Positions 11,500-22,812 of a stretch of 64,000 nucleotides of DNA are shown one piece after another. Source of the DNA: Diphasiastrum complanatum (taxonomy: Eukaryota; Streptophyta; Lycopodiopsida; Lycopodiales; Lycopodiaceae); contig CM055095.1 in assembly GCA_029204225.1 (NCBI GenBank), positions 38,678,141 through 38,742,140 on the forward strand, read 5' to 3'. Both the position numbers and the translations under genes were made by a program. The first letter of the stretch is position 1. Each line of letters opens with the position of its first letter. The notes under the pieces were generated by a model that did not search any database, had not been told where the DNA came from, and saw nothing but the letters and a program-made list of their open reading frames with translations.

Positions 11500-12017
11500 G
11501 TCAAAATTTCTTATCCGCATATATCATTGCCAGTGCTTCTCGCTCTGTGGTTGAATAATCGGTATCACTGAGCTGTCAGCTTGCAAATTGGATTGGAAAA
11601 TCCTTTTTTGTTCATCTGGCTGGGTTAAGACTGCTCCAATTGCATATTTCGATGCGTCCATATGCACATGAAACTCAATGGACTAATTGGGTGGACGTAA
11701 GATTGGTGCTGAAACCAATGCATCCTTAAGCTTCTGGAAAGCCTTTAGGGCTTCCTCGTTCCAATGTGGATCCGTTGTGAGTTTGTAAATTGGTCAAGCT
11801 AACTCCACAATATCAAGAATGAAATCCTATAATAGTTAGCATGACCGATGAAGATGTAGACTTCGCGGATCGTCCCTGGCTGTGGTAGATCAACAATGAT
11901 CCTGATATTTGATAGATCTGTGGCGATCCCGTGTCTTGACACCATATGAGAAATTTTTGCAGATAATCTTTGAATGTCACCTGCATGAATCTCTAGAAGG
12001 TGCTTGGAGCATTGCAA
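11500..12017 (-). pseudogene. Gypsy-A RT thumb/connection and RNase H start, broken
   Basis: The minus strand encodes MVSRHGIATDLSNIRIIVDL and then IFIGHANYYR, the RT connection region, with RNase H fragments between 11500 and 11780 (AFQKLKDALVSAPIL-like and HMDASKYAIGAV-like stretches) interrupted by stops. The segment that should carry the RT YxDD box is missing between this piece and the RT fingers at 12053-12415. Confidence 0.75.
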
Positions 12018-12052
12018 AGTCTGAATGGCATCACTTTATAAGCATAGGTTCT

Positions 12053-12415
12053 TCATTCCATGGCAAATGTTGTCTTGTGCTGGTCTTGGGGGGCTATCTT
12101 CACCTGGTTGTAGCCGTTGAAGCCATCTAGAAAACTGTAGGCTTCGGTGCCAGCTACTCTGTCGAGGACACCTTCCGTAAATGGTAGAGAAAAATGATCC
12201 TTCTTGGTGACTGCATTTAGCGCCTTCAGATTCACACAAATCCGCATTTTGTCGTTCTTTTTGGGTACTATAACTATCGGTGATACCCATTCTGTGTGCT
12301 CAATTTCATAGATGAAATATACATCCATCAGCTTTTGCAACTCTTGCTTGATCAGCTCAGTATAATTCAGGTTGCAGCAGTAATAACGGCTTACCTTGGG
12401 GACTGCTCTGTCCAC
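12053..12415 (-). pseudogene. Gypsy-A reverse transcriptase fingers/palm fragment
   Basis: Contains RT motifs WVSPIVIVPKKND, MRICVNLKALNAVTKKDHF and SFLDGFNGYNQVKI, the last with the first catalytic Asp of the palm. It is followed directly by degraded palm sequence and then by the connection region, so YxDD has been deleted. Confidence 0.85.
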
Positions 12416-12419
12416 CTAG

Positions 12420-13130
12420 GGTATGGTGTGTTGGACTAATGTTGGTGGAATGCCCTTCAGGTCACTATAACTCCAGGCAAAACAATCTTTATACTCCACC
12501 AACAATGATCGTAGTCTCTTGAACTATGTGGGTGTTAACTGCTCTCCCACATGTACTATCTTTTCTTCTTCACCTGGCTTGGCAAGATTCATCGACTGTG
12601 TTCGCGCAGGTCCCTCGAAGACTTGTTCCGCTGGTGCCTGACTTTGATCAGATTCTCTCTTGGCTTGTGGCATCATAATTACCATGTCGTCGAAGGTATA
12701 ATTCTTGAAAGTCTCAAGCATCCCGTGAACTGGCGCTCATCGAGATTCCTCCTTCAGCATATTGGACTTAGTCCGACGGGTCATTTTTTGATTTTGTCAC
12801 CTATGTAGAAGATGACGTTGTATCTGAGTCTATCTTGATTGACTTCTAGGAGTCCAACACCTTCTTTTTGCTCTTTTTTGTCATTTTGGTGGGTTCATCC
12901 TTGTTGTCTTTCATCGCTTTCATCGGGACTGTCGTGACATATGCCTCATGGTTGCGAATCTCAACATCCATTGTAGCTAGCGCCTCTTCGGGTAGATCAC
13001 TCCATCGGATCACCTGGTTGTAGCGTTGTTTCAATTGATTCTTCTTATTTGCAGGTGCCTTGGGTGGATCCATCCTTGAGACTTTCGCCATAGTAGACTT
13101 TTGCGGTGGTTGAGCTTGTCAGAAATGATG
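12420..13130 (-). pseudogene. Gypsy-A protease-RT spacer, degraded
   Basis: A frame at 12846-13091 begins MAKVSRMDPPKAPANKKN, the homologue of the tail of the plus-strand protease ORF near 5840. It is rich in Lys and Glu and ends in a short run before RT. Further fragments lie at 12524-12721. Several stops interrupt the reading. Confidence 0.6.
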
Positions 13131-13447
13131 AACTCCTGCAACTTTGTCGCAGCACGAACAAGACATGAAGGTCGAACGAGAACGATTCACGACAGTCAAC
13201 GTGTCTTTGACTCAAAGCACGAACGATTTGCAAATCAATCGCGAATCACAAACACACCTCCAGGATCGCAAACCGCAAAAGGGACACGAAACAAAAACTA
13301 CGAAAAGAAATAAAAAGAATGAAAGCAAATGGGAGATTACGAATCAGACGAAAAAAAATCTTTCATGCTGCCAGTTGGCAGCTCAATGGGCTTCATGCCC
13401 AGCTGAAACGAGTAGCAATGATGAAGAGTAACTAACCAATTGACTAG
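13131..13447. other. Unassigned short interval
   Basis: Contains an Arg/Lys-rich frame with no motif. It probably marks the junction between Gypsy-A and the Copia-2 LTR. Confidence 0.3.
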
Positions 13448-13872
13448 TGTTAACTAGTCACATGATTCGACGTTTAGCTATCTTGTAAACTCCACATAGT
13501 GGAGGTATAAATGATCCTCTTTGGATCATAACAATACGACATAAATATAGAGATCTGTAAGAGATAGAGAGAGATGTAACAAATAGAGTAATAAAGTAAA
13601 GACACCATAGTTGTGCATGAAAATCTACTAACGAACAGAACACAGCGTAAGAGCAGAGTGTCAATCCGCCAACGAGCGCCGATCTCGTTCTAAAACCAAA
13701 CCGACAATATAGTCGCTCTATTTTTGTGTACCTCTTTGTCTTGTGTTGTGTGTCTAGATTTCTAGAATAAAATATGTTCTGTGATGCGTAGTCGAGTGTC
13801 TAGGATCCTGTAAGGACCCGCACAAAGAGAGAGGGTGAAGACGAACATGAAACAGTCTGGCCTTCTGCGACA
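13448..13872 (+). repeat. Copia-2 5' LTR
   Basis: Ends CTTCTGCGACA immediately before the primer site. The start is placed at TGTTAACTAGTCACATG, giving about 425 bp, but no intact partner LTR is present to confirm it. A run GAGATAGAGAGAGATG lies inside. Confidence 0.55.
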
Positions 13873-13885
13873 TGGTATCAGAGCC
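13873..13885 (+). promoter_or_regulatory. Copia-2 primer-binding site
   Basis: TGGTATCAGAGCC, complementary to initiator tRNA-Met, directly after the LTR end. Confidence 0.85.
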
Positions 13886-13937
13886 AACAGGTTGTCACTA
13901 CTGATATCCCAGCAGTGATTCTTCCAGACAACACAAT

Positions 13938-16838
13938 ATGGCTACGACAATCCAGACCAAAGTAGAAATCAGTCTCGATGGCGCAAATTACAGAATCTGG
14001 AAATTCAAAATCAAAATACTCCTGAAGGACGAAGGCATCTGGTCGGTGATCGAGCTCTCAGAGGTGCAGCCTCCAGAGGGAGACCCGAGGAGAGCTGAAT
14101 GGATCAGAAAGGATGAGCACGCAATGGTGATCATCATTTTGTCCATAAATGAAGATCTACTCATGCAAGTTGAAGACTGCGAAAGCAGCCATGCAGTGTG
14201 GAAAAGATTAAAGCAGAAGTATGAAGTGAGGATTGCAACTTTAGTCATGGACCTTCACAATCAACTACAATCAATACGGTGGGATGGCAACCAGTTAGAT
14301 CAGCACGTTGAGAAGATCATAACGATCTTCGCTCAACTCGTTGCATCAGAGCAAGAGCACCAGGTCCCAGCACCACAACAACTAATGTACTTCATGAAAT
14401 CTCTATCGACGTCGTATCAGCCGCTGAGAATGCTCATACTGAGTCTACCAGATATGACATTCGACAATGCAGTCAGTCTTCTCGTTGATGAGAGACTGAT
14501 GAGAGATGAAGGAGAGGGAAGCAATGATCAAGAGAAGGCTCTCTTCATGAAAGGAAAGAAGAAGAACAAAAACAAGCCAAGATTCGAGATCAAGAAGGAC
14601 GATGTCCTCAAATCAGCAATCTTCTTCCTACGATCACTGCCACAAATCAGGCCATATGGCCAACAAATGCTGGTTCAATCCAACAATACCTTGCATGAAC
14701 TGCAAGAAGAAAGGGCATTATGCATACGACTGCAGATTTAACCCAAAAAAAAAAAACAAATCTAAAAAGACAAACATTGCAGAATCATCTAAAGATGCAG
14801 AAAGAGGTGACGAAGCTTTCACGATACTCAACAAAGCTTCCACAAGCTACTCCGAACATGAGTACAATGTGGTCATTGATTCAGGAGCAACATCTCACAT
14901 AACCTGCAACAAGAAGATCTTGATCAACTTTCGCAAACTCAAAAATGACAGAGCGGTGATTCTAGGCGATGGAAGCAGACACGATGTCAAGGGCGTCGGC
15001 TCTCTACAACTACAAACACTGTCAGGCCAAGTAGAGTTGCCAGGAGCACTCTATGTGCTCTCACTCAAAAAAGATCTGCTATTTGTCTCCAAAATGGCAG
15101 ATCTAGGCATTCGAGTTTTGTTCGATGGAACACTTGTCGTATAGTAGAGAAGACGACAAACAAGTTGCTGACGGTCGGATGCAGAGAAGGAAACCTCTAC
15201 CAGGCCAAAATTATCAACAACTATGATAGCGTATTAAATTCTTCAAAAAATGAAGATCAGATCTGGCATAAGACAATGTGTCATCTGAACATGCGGAGCC
15301 TATACGACATGAGCACAAAGGACATTGTCACAAATATCAAGGCCCGAGACTGAGTTCTATGAAGCTTGTCAGAAAGACAAGCAACATCGGAATCCATTCA
15401 CACACGAAGGAAGAAGAGCCAAGGAAGTTCTTGAGCTTGTCCACTCTGATGTGTGTGGACCAATGAAAACAGATTTGCTCTCAAGTTTGAGATATTCTCT
15501 AACGTTCATAGATGATCAGAGCCGAATGACCATGATCTACTACTTGAAGAAGAAATCTGAAGTATTTGATTCTTTCAAGAAGTTCGTGGCATTCGCAAAG
15601 CGAAACACCTAAAAAAGGATACAGATCCTTAGATCTAACAATGGAGGTGAATACAAAAGCACATAATTCTCAAGATTCTACGAAGAACAGGGGATTGAAC
15701 ATCAATTTACTCCTACATACACACCAGAATACAATGGTGTGACAGAAAGAAAAAACAGAACGCTAGTCGAAGGAGCCAGATGCATGATAGCACAGGCTCA
15801 ATTATCAGGCCAATTCTGGGCTGAGGCAATAGCTGCAGCTGTACACCTGCAGAATAGATCAACAACGACAATGTTGGAGAACAAAATACCATACAAAATG
15901 TGGACAGGCAGAAAGCCTGATCTGTCATACGCACGAGTGTTTGGATGTGCAACATACAAGCACATTCCAAAGGAAAAGAGAAGCAAGCTCGACGACAAAT
16001 CCAAACAAACAATCATGGTTGGCTACTAGAACGGAACACATGTGTACAGACTCTATGATCCAACCACGAAGAAGGTTGTTTCGAACAGAGATGTAAAGTT
16101 TGACGAGTCCACATTCCCTGGACTGAAAGGCGAAAGAGGCCATGAGATCTTCACATTGCTGCCTATACAAGAGGGAGATCGAGGATAGTCATCAAATCAA
16201 AATGTAGGATCCCAGACTCTAGAGCAGCAGGAAACATAGGATTGACTCCACGAACAATAAATGTTCGAGAAATGACAAAACGATCCTCGAAGGTCAACAA
16301 GACAAAGAAGACCTCCAGACCGCTATTCTGACAATCTTCAATGAATCGAAGATACGTAGTTCGAGTACTGCAGCTTCACAGAAGAGCCATCAACATACCA
16401 AGAAGCTATCTAGAGTCCAGAGGGAGAATTCTGGAAACAGGCAATGTCAGAAGATATCGAGTTGATGAGGCAAAACGAGGCATGGACATTAGAGCCACTG
16501 CCAAGAAATAGAAAAGTAGTCGACTGCAAGTGGGTGTACAAAAAAAAGCTAAAATTAGATGGCACCATTGGCCGTTACAAAGCAAGGCTTGTTGTGAAGG
16601 ACTACATGCAGAGATATGGTGTCGACTATTTCGACACATATTCGCCCATGGTCAAGATGACAAGCATAAGGCTACTCCTTGCATATGCCACACAGTACAA
16701 TCCAGAAATTCACCAGATTGACGTGAAAACAACCTTTCTCCATGAAGATCTAGAGGAGAAAATTTTCATGAAGCAATTAGAAGGCTATGAAGACCTCGAC
16801 AAGTATTATGCATCAAACAGAAAGTATATAGTCGCGTC
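13938..16838 (+). pseudogene. Copia-2 gag-pol, multiply broken and truncated in RT
   Basis: ATG at 13938 starts gag (MATTIQTKVEISLDGANYRI). Near 14600-14740 the frame shifts into two CCHC knuckles (CHKSGHMANKC, CMNCKKKGHYAYDC). Protease has VIDSGATSHIT. Integrase follows with VHSDVCGP, but the second catalytic Asp box reads RSNNGGEY, so Asp is replaced by Asn; the Glu box reads NGVTERKNR. The linker to RT has stops, then RT starts CKWVYKKKLKLDG and ends near QLEGYEDLDKYY, before YVDD. Sequence at 16830 switches to an inverted Copia-2 LTR. At least four frame breaks are visible. Confidence 0.9.
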
Positions 16839-17130
16839 GTGTAACTCCTAGATTAGAGTGATTAAACATCTACAACTAATCACGAATTACAAGAGTGGCA
16901 GATTAGCCACAATCTAGAGTACTTCTGCTGATGTCATGATATCTAATCAAATATTTGTACCCCATGGTACTTGGATGATCTTCTTTGTCAATTGAGGAGC
17001 ACGACTAATTTTGTGTTGTGTTGTGTAGTGTCGTGTCTTGTCGTCTTTTGTCAAAGGTTCAGGATTGAAATCTAGCAAAGCTTTGCCAATAGAAACATTT
17101 TGTTTCTTCAATCACGTCAAATCTCGACCA
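16831..17130 (-). repeat. Copia-2 type LTR and pol tail, minus orientation
   Basis: Similar to 18284-18620: shared blocks TGTAACT, CTTCTGCTGATGTCATGATAT and GTACCCCATGGTA, then on the minus strand the pol C-terminal motif KKQNVS followed by KALL. The RNase H domain is absent, so this is only the last part of an element. Confidence 0.65.
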
Positions 17131-18283
17131 AAGCAAGACAACAACTACCATAATATCTTGACAAAGATACAATTTTTACGTCAACGAAGTGCAAATCTTG
17201 GAGTTTCTTGCAACTATTTGTTGGCGATCTTGTTGTTCCCGTGTTCAATTCTAGCGCTCTCATGTTACATGCATTTGTCCTTGGCTACACTCTGCCTCCA
17301 CCGAGTTTCCACCATCCGGGTTTGATCACAATACAAAGCGCCATCACCAAGCATTCAAAACCTAACAACACCGGCAAATGAAATATTTTTTTGAAACTTT
17401 TCGCACACTTGAGGGGTAGTGTCACGCGAGCATACATTACGCTCCCATTCCACTATTGAGAACATCGTTATCATTTTCACTAATGGAAAGAGCAAATTAA
17501 AATTCTAGTAAAATTCTGGTAATGAATTGATGGGAGTCTCTCAAACGATTTGCATAACTTTCGCGAAACCGTTCTAATTACAAATAATTTCACACGAAAA
17601 GATCAATGAGGCTCTATAACGAAATGAGAAGAATTTGCGAAAACATAAATCAGGCTCTGCAACGAAACGAAAAGAAACGAAACCAGACGAAACAAAGTGA
17701 AGCAAAACTTGGATGAGCTCTGAAATTGATTTATGCTAAAAGCCAAGTGATCGCGAAGCGAAATGAAATGAAACGCGAAACGAAAACATTCGCAAACAAA
17801 ATCAGTTCGTGTGGAATTCAAATATAATTGCTGGTCACTGCCGGCTATATCATTTCTACAATCCTCCACAATGTAGACAGACACTACTGATCTACGTTAT
17901 AGATTAATATAGCATTCAACAAGATTAAACCAATGTGGAATTGAATAAACAAGTAAATGAGATACACGAATAATAACAGACAAATATTCATTCGAAATCA
18001 TACAATCATTCAGAATTATATGCGCATAACAACTACAATATTATCTATTGATCTTCTGATTTCAAGCATTGTGTGATAGATCCACACAGTGTATTGGCGT
18101 GAGAGAAATACAATTCTCCCACGAATATTGTCTCGCTTACTAGCGAACTTCTGGATCTGCTGATCCTCTTACAAAATTGTCTCACTTATAGGCGGCACTC
18201 ACAGGCGGACATGTATTCTGTATATTTTTGTCTTAATGTTTTATGCATCGAAATAGAATGTATATAATTCATGAACTTTTTCA
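17131..18283. other. Unassigned interval with GAAACGAAA-rich sequence
   Basis: No supported gene. Between 17640 and 17790 there are many overlapping CGAAACGAAA and CGAAAAGAAA words. The flanking copia pieces suggest it is internal or LTR sequence of another decayed element, but no boundary was found. Confidence 0.35.
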
Positions 18284-18516
18284 TGTCGCGTCATGTAACT
18301 TCCCTGATCAGAAATATTAAACATCTATAACTAATCATGGATTACAAGAGTGACAGATTAGCCACGTCCTAAAGTACTTCTGCTGATGTCATGATATCAG
18401 ATCAAATATCTGTACCCCATGGTATTTGGTTAATCTTCTTGGTCCTATGTGGAGCGCGAATGATTTTGTGTTGCAAAACAATTTTGTGTTGTGTATCACA
18501 AAATTGTTTGTGAACA
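18284..18516 (-). repeat. Copia-2 type 3' LTR, minus orientation
   Basis: On the minus strand it starts TGTTCACAAACAATTTTG and ends GACGCGACA, resembling the end CTTCTGCGACA of the LTR at 13872. It is about 233 bp and adjoins the pol C-terminus at 18517-18770. Confidence 0.6.
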
Positions 18517-18770
18517 TTTTTGCTTTGTGTGTCTTCTATGTCAGAATTAGGGTGGAGAGCTAGCAAAGCTTTGGCGAATGAAACATTTTGTTTTTTCAGC
18601 TCCCTCTCAAAGCATGATAGCTTGATGACTCCAAGACTTCTCTTCTGTTTCTCGAACAGATTTTTGTTTAAGGCCTTTGTGAAAATGTCAGCAAGAAAAA
18701 TGAAGGATCTATTTCTATCACTACATAACTCTGGAGCAGAGAACATAGTATCAACTGAAAAGCAGCTCAC
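18517..18770 (-). pseudogene. Copia-2 RNase H C-terminus
   Basis: The minus strand encodes LADIFTKALNKNLFEKQKR then SLGVIKL, the standard copia C-terminal motif, and ends KKQNVSFAKALLALHPNSD. It is cut at 18770/18771 where a plus-strand gag of the same family begins, a head-to-head junction of two fragments. Confidence 0.85.
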
Positions 18771-20738
18771 TTACCTGTTAAGAGCCTTACTCAGATCTTT
18801 CCAGATGACGAGAACCCTGCTCGCGAAAGATCCTACAATGACCCTCGAAAGGACAATTGTCGAGATTTGAGAGGAAGTCAAGGCTAGAGAACATCTTGAT
18901 CACAAAGATGGTTCTGACTAGGCTGTCTACAACAACAAAGAAAAATCCAAGAAACAATTCAAGCCTAAGAGGGAGTCGAATCGAAGGCAGAATCGTGATC
19001 AACAAACAGAGGGGACTAACAAAGGCAACTGGAAGAGCAAAGAGAGGTTGAACAGCAAGGTGGAGAAAAGAAGACTTGCGTGAGATGCAGAAGATATGGG
19101 CACACAATTGATACATATTGGCTCAATCCAAAAATCCACTGCCACAAGAAGAATCATGCAACCATTGATTGCTGCCTGAACCCAAGAAATAAATCAGCAC
19201 AGAAGAACAACAATAGTTCATCCTATGTCGAGGAGCCTGAGAGCTCAAGAATGGGCAAAGACAGATCGAACAGAAACTGCTCAACAGCCTGCATTTCTGA
19301 AGATGTGTGTGTAGTGTCAACATCTGACACACATGAGGTGATCCTAGATTCAGGAGCCACCTCACACTTTGTGACATCCAGACGAATAATGTCAGATTTC
19401 AGAAGTGCTGATCCTTTAAGATTCATAGTTCTTGGAGATGGATCCAAATATCAAGTGAACGATATTGGTTCACTGTGGCTCAACACCAATGGCAGAGACA
19501 GACGTCTCGAAGACGTTCTGTTCATGCCTACACTATAGCAAGACTTGCTCTCTATAGCCAGAATAGCTAACCTAAAAATGTGTGTGCATTTTTTGATGAA
19601 ACATGCAACGTGATTGATGCCAATCAGTACCCTGATCACTCAAGACAGAAGAAAAGGTAATCTATATCACTTGAAGGTACTCCTACCTTCAAATTAGATG
19701 CATCAGACACATGATGATTCTCCAGACACTTTGCAGCACAAGAGACTATGCCACATGAACTCAATGGCACTTTACCAAGCAAGCCATCATGGAGCAATAA
19801 CAGGTGTCAGCATCTTGAATGCAACCAGTTCGACCACATGTGATGCATGTTTGAAGGGTAAGATGTCGCACACTCCATTCGTCAAAGACTCCTACAGAGC
19901 GGCCTTTTAATTTGGTCTAGAGTTAGTGCATTTTGACATCTGCGAGCCTTTCAATGTGATCTCAGTAGAAGTCTCAAAATATTCCATAACCTTCATTGAT
20001 AATTATAGCAAATTTGTCAGAGTGTACTCTATTCAGAATAAATCGGAAGCAATTGGTAAATTCACAAAATACGTGAATTGGACAGAGAGATGCACAGGCA
20101 ACAAAGTGAAGCAGATCAGGACAGATCGAGGTGGCAAATACATCTCGAATCGCTTCACTGACTTATGTAATGATTGTGGCATCATTCATAGAAGGACTGC
20201 AACCTACACACCGCAGCACAACGGTGTTGCAGAGAGAAAGAATAGAAATCTGATGGAAGCTGCCAGATGCATGATGGCCTACTCAAAGGCTCCAAGGGTA
20301 CTGTGGGCTGAAGTAGTAGCTATAGCCACATACATCCAGAACAGGACAGATAAGTCTGGTGTCCCTCACACGACACCACACGAGTTATGGTGGGGTAGAA
20401 AGCCCAACCTGTCTCACATCAGAATATTTGGTTGTGCAGCTTATGCACATATTCCTGATAAGCTTCAAAAGAAACTTGATGAGAAAGTTGCGCAGGGATT
20501 TCTGGTAGGTTATGACAATAATAGAGTCTACATACCAGACATGAACACTGTGAAAACAGTGAGAGATGTCAGATTTGATGAGAGCAGGACAATGGCCAAT
20601 GATGATCTCGTCAACTATGAAGTGCTGGAGAGACAATACTATGACTGTTGGCTGATTCTAACGAATCCCCAAGATACTCGGATAGAGCAACTCAAGAGCA
20701 CCTCTCACCTTAGACTGAGGAGGTCTCTGAAAAGATGA
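18771..20738 (+). pseudogene. Copia-2b gag C-terminus, protease and integrase
   Basis: Second, diverged copy of the family. A gag remnant leads to two degenerate CCHC knuckles (CRRYGHTIDTYW, CHKKNHATIDCC), protease VILDSGATSHFV, the GAG-pre-integrase region (HKRLCHMNSMALY, TCDACLKGKM) and integrase. Here all three integrase acidic residues survive: HFDICEP, RTDRGGKY and HNGVAERKNR. Stops lie near 19538, 19910 and in gag. It ends in the integrase-RT linker; RT and RNase H are absent. Confidence 0.9.
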
Positions 20739-21600
20739 GACTAATGAAGATTGAGAGCTGAGAAATACTAGTTGTGTAAGCCTCATGGTGAATCCTGGAA
20801 GATGGAATGACCATGTAGGAACTAGTATTTCTAGGCAAATGTAATTAATACAAGTAGACCCCTCTTAAAGAAAGTAGAAGCCACCTTTTGATGGTGACCT
20901 CTAGTGGAGAGCATTATTCCACTTGTAATTTGTGAAATGTGGAAATTCCACTAGGATGTCACCTAAGGAGCTCTCTTGCTTATTTAAGAGACTCCCTCTT
21001 TGTGAAGAGAAGTTTTTTGTGTATTGTATCAACTCCATGCTGAAATGAGAAGAGCCTCCATGAGTTAGATGCATCCATTGAGCTCCTTGATCATGATGGT
21101 TTTCTTGAGTGATGCCCCTATAATCATGCCCTTTCATTCATATTGTGTGTGGTTGTGGGTTTTCTTGCTTTCCTAGTTGTGGTTTAGATTTCTGTTTTCT
21201 TGTGGATTAATGTAGGAGCCAACATTCAATTAAACTAAATAGGCTAGAAATGTGGCATAAATCATGCATATTCTCTACCATTCTAGTTCTTGATGTTCTT
21301 GGGATGTCCAAAAATCAAAAGACCGGTTAGTTTCTTGATTCTTGGACTTCTAAGATGCTATAGATTAGTTTTTGTTTCTTGTTTTGTCAATTTATGCAAG
21401 TAAACTAGTATAGGATCTAATTTTAGTTCATTTTGTAGCAAAGTAGAAGTAGGAATCCATCGTTGTTCAACTGAGCAGTAACGTAGATCATTTGTTGAAC
21501 GCATTGGCTTGCATTTTGGTTGATTATGCATGTGCATTCAGTTCAAGAGTGACCCATCTGGATGTCCTCTGACAGACAGGACAATACTACAATGATTATC
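20739..21600 (+). other. Non-coding stretch, probable decayed LTR
   Basis: Contains a promoter-like CTTATTTAAGAGACTCCC near 20980 and no coding potential. It may hold the 5' LTR of Gypsy-B, whose leader starts near 21585, but neither TG...CA edges nor a primer site could be fixed. Confidence 0.35.
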
Positions 21601-22180
21601 TGTCCCTTCTGCCTAATCTGGGCCTTAAAACAAGAAAGGTAATCTCAAGAAGTGAGCACAGTCTCTGTTGATAGGTAGAAGAAGAAAGAAACAAAGACGG
21701 ACTAGTTAACAAATTCTATAGGCTTTGAAGATGTCAACAGTCTCGATCGACGGATTTTTTATCAAATTTGACCGCCAGGTTCGTGTCAGATCTCGACCAA
21801 CGGTTCTGGGTCCAATCTCGACCGACGGGATTCCTCACCATCTCAACTGACCAATCCATGCCAGACCACATAACTTTCAAAAAAAAAAAAAACACCCCAA
21901 AAAATTTCAAAAAATAAAACTCATACCACTAGAAAGCAATTTTCATACTGAGTCTCCACCTTCACTTCTTTCAACACCCTAAAAAATCCAAAAACACCAA
22001 AAACCCTAAAAAATCCAAAAACATCAGAAATCCAAAAAAATCCAAAAATACTAGAAACACATACCCAACACAAAGCCGACACAACATTACCCAATGCTTG
22101 ACAATACAGATCCTGAAATCCCCAAAGATTATCCATACGAGATAAGGTCCCCTGTAGCTGAACAAATCAGACATCATAGG
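21585..22180 (+). pseudogene. Gypsy-B leader and first codons of gag, cut by Copia-3
   Basis: The leader carries three or four copies of the word TCTCGACCGACGG or variants (21735-21860) and an A-rich run. Gag starts near 22094 (MLDNTDPEIPKDYPYEIRS) and is interrupted after 29 codons by the Copia-3 LTR at 22181. The last five bases before the LTR are ATAGG. The minus-strand gag at 45992-46458 starts at exactly the following codon with the same five bases. Confidence 0.85.
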
Positions 22181-22812
22181 TGTGAAAGATTTTTGATCCT
22201 TAAGATCTTCGGTTAGAAAGAGAAATACACTACCAATCTCACCAATGTAGAAAAATCAGCATCTACACACAATTTGAGATGCAAACACTAATAAAACTCA
22301 ATCAAAATTGAATGAATTGATTATGTATTGTTGTTGTTCGTACAAAACTAGCAAGATATTGTATTTCACACATGTGGATCCAAAAATAACAAATATAGAT
22401 CATTCTACAGATAGAATTGCAAGCAATTACCAAGATAGTGCACCAATGGATAGTAGAACCCAAGAGAACCATGTATAAGCATGAAATGAAATAGAGAAGA
22501 GAGAAGATGACTCTTTCCATGAGTTACATCCTTTTATAACAGGTCCAAACCCTATTTGGCCACTTGGCTTTTCCACCAAAATGCTAACCCTACTAATTTT
22601 GGGTCTAAATTCAATGTACCCAACTTATTCAGATTGAATCTACTCAAACGCGCATTCTATCTTTTCCACACTTTCAAAAAGTGTTTATTCAAATGAAATT
22701 TAGACTAATGAACTTTGAAAAGTCAACCTCTATGTCTAAAACAAGGTTTGGCCTCAATATGCCAAATATGGAAATATTGCAAAATGTGATGAAACAAGTT
22801 GAATCTTTCACA
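22181..22812 (-). repeat. Copia-3 3' LTR
   Basis: On the minus strand it starts TGTGAAAGATTCAAC and ends AATCTTTCACA, 632 bp. It pairs with the plus-oriented LTR at 46459-47108, from which it differs by several percent. It is preceded, on the minus strand, by the purine tract AGTTGAAGAGGGAG. Confidence 0.9.

Noticed and set aside
21920-22180. Phe/Leu-rich minus-strand frames (FGFFRVFGVFGFF)
   Set aside because: Produced by repeated AAAAATCCAAAAAC words in the Gypsy-B leader; no evidence of a membrane protein.
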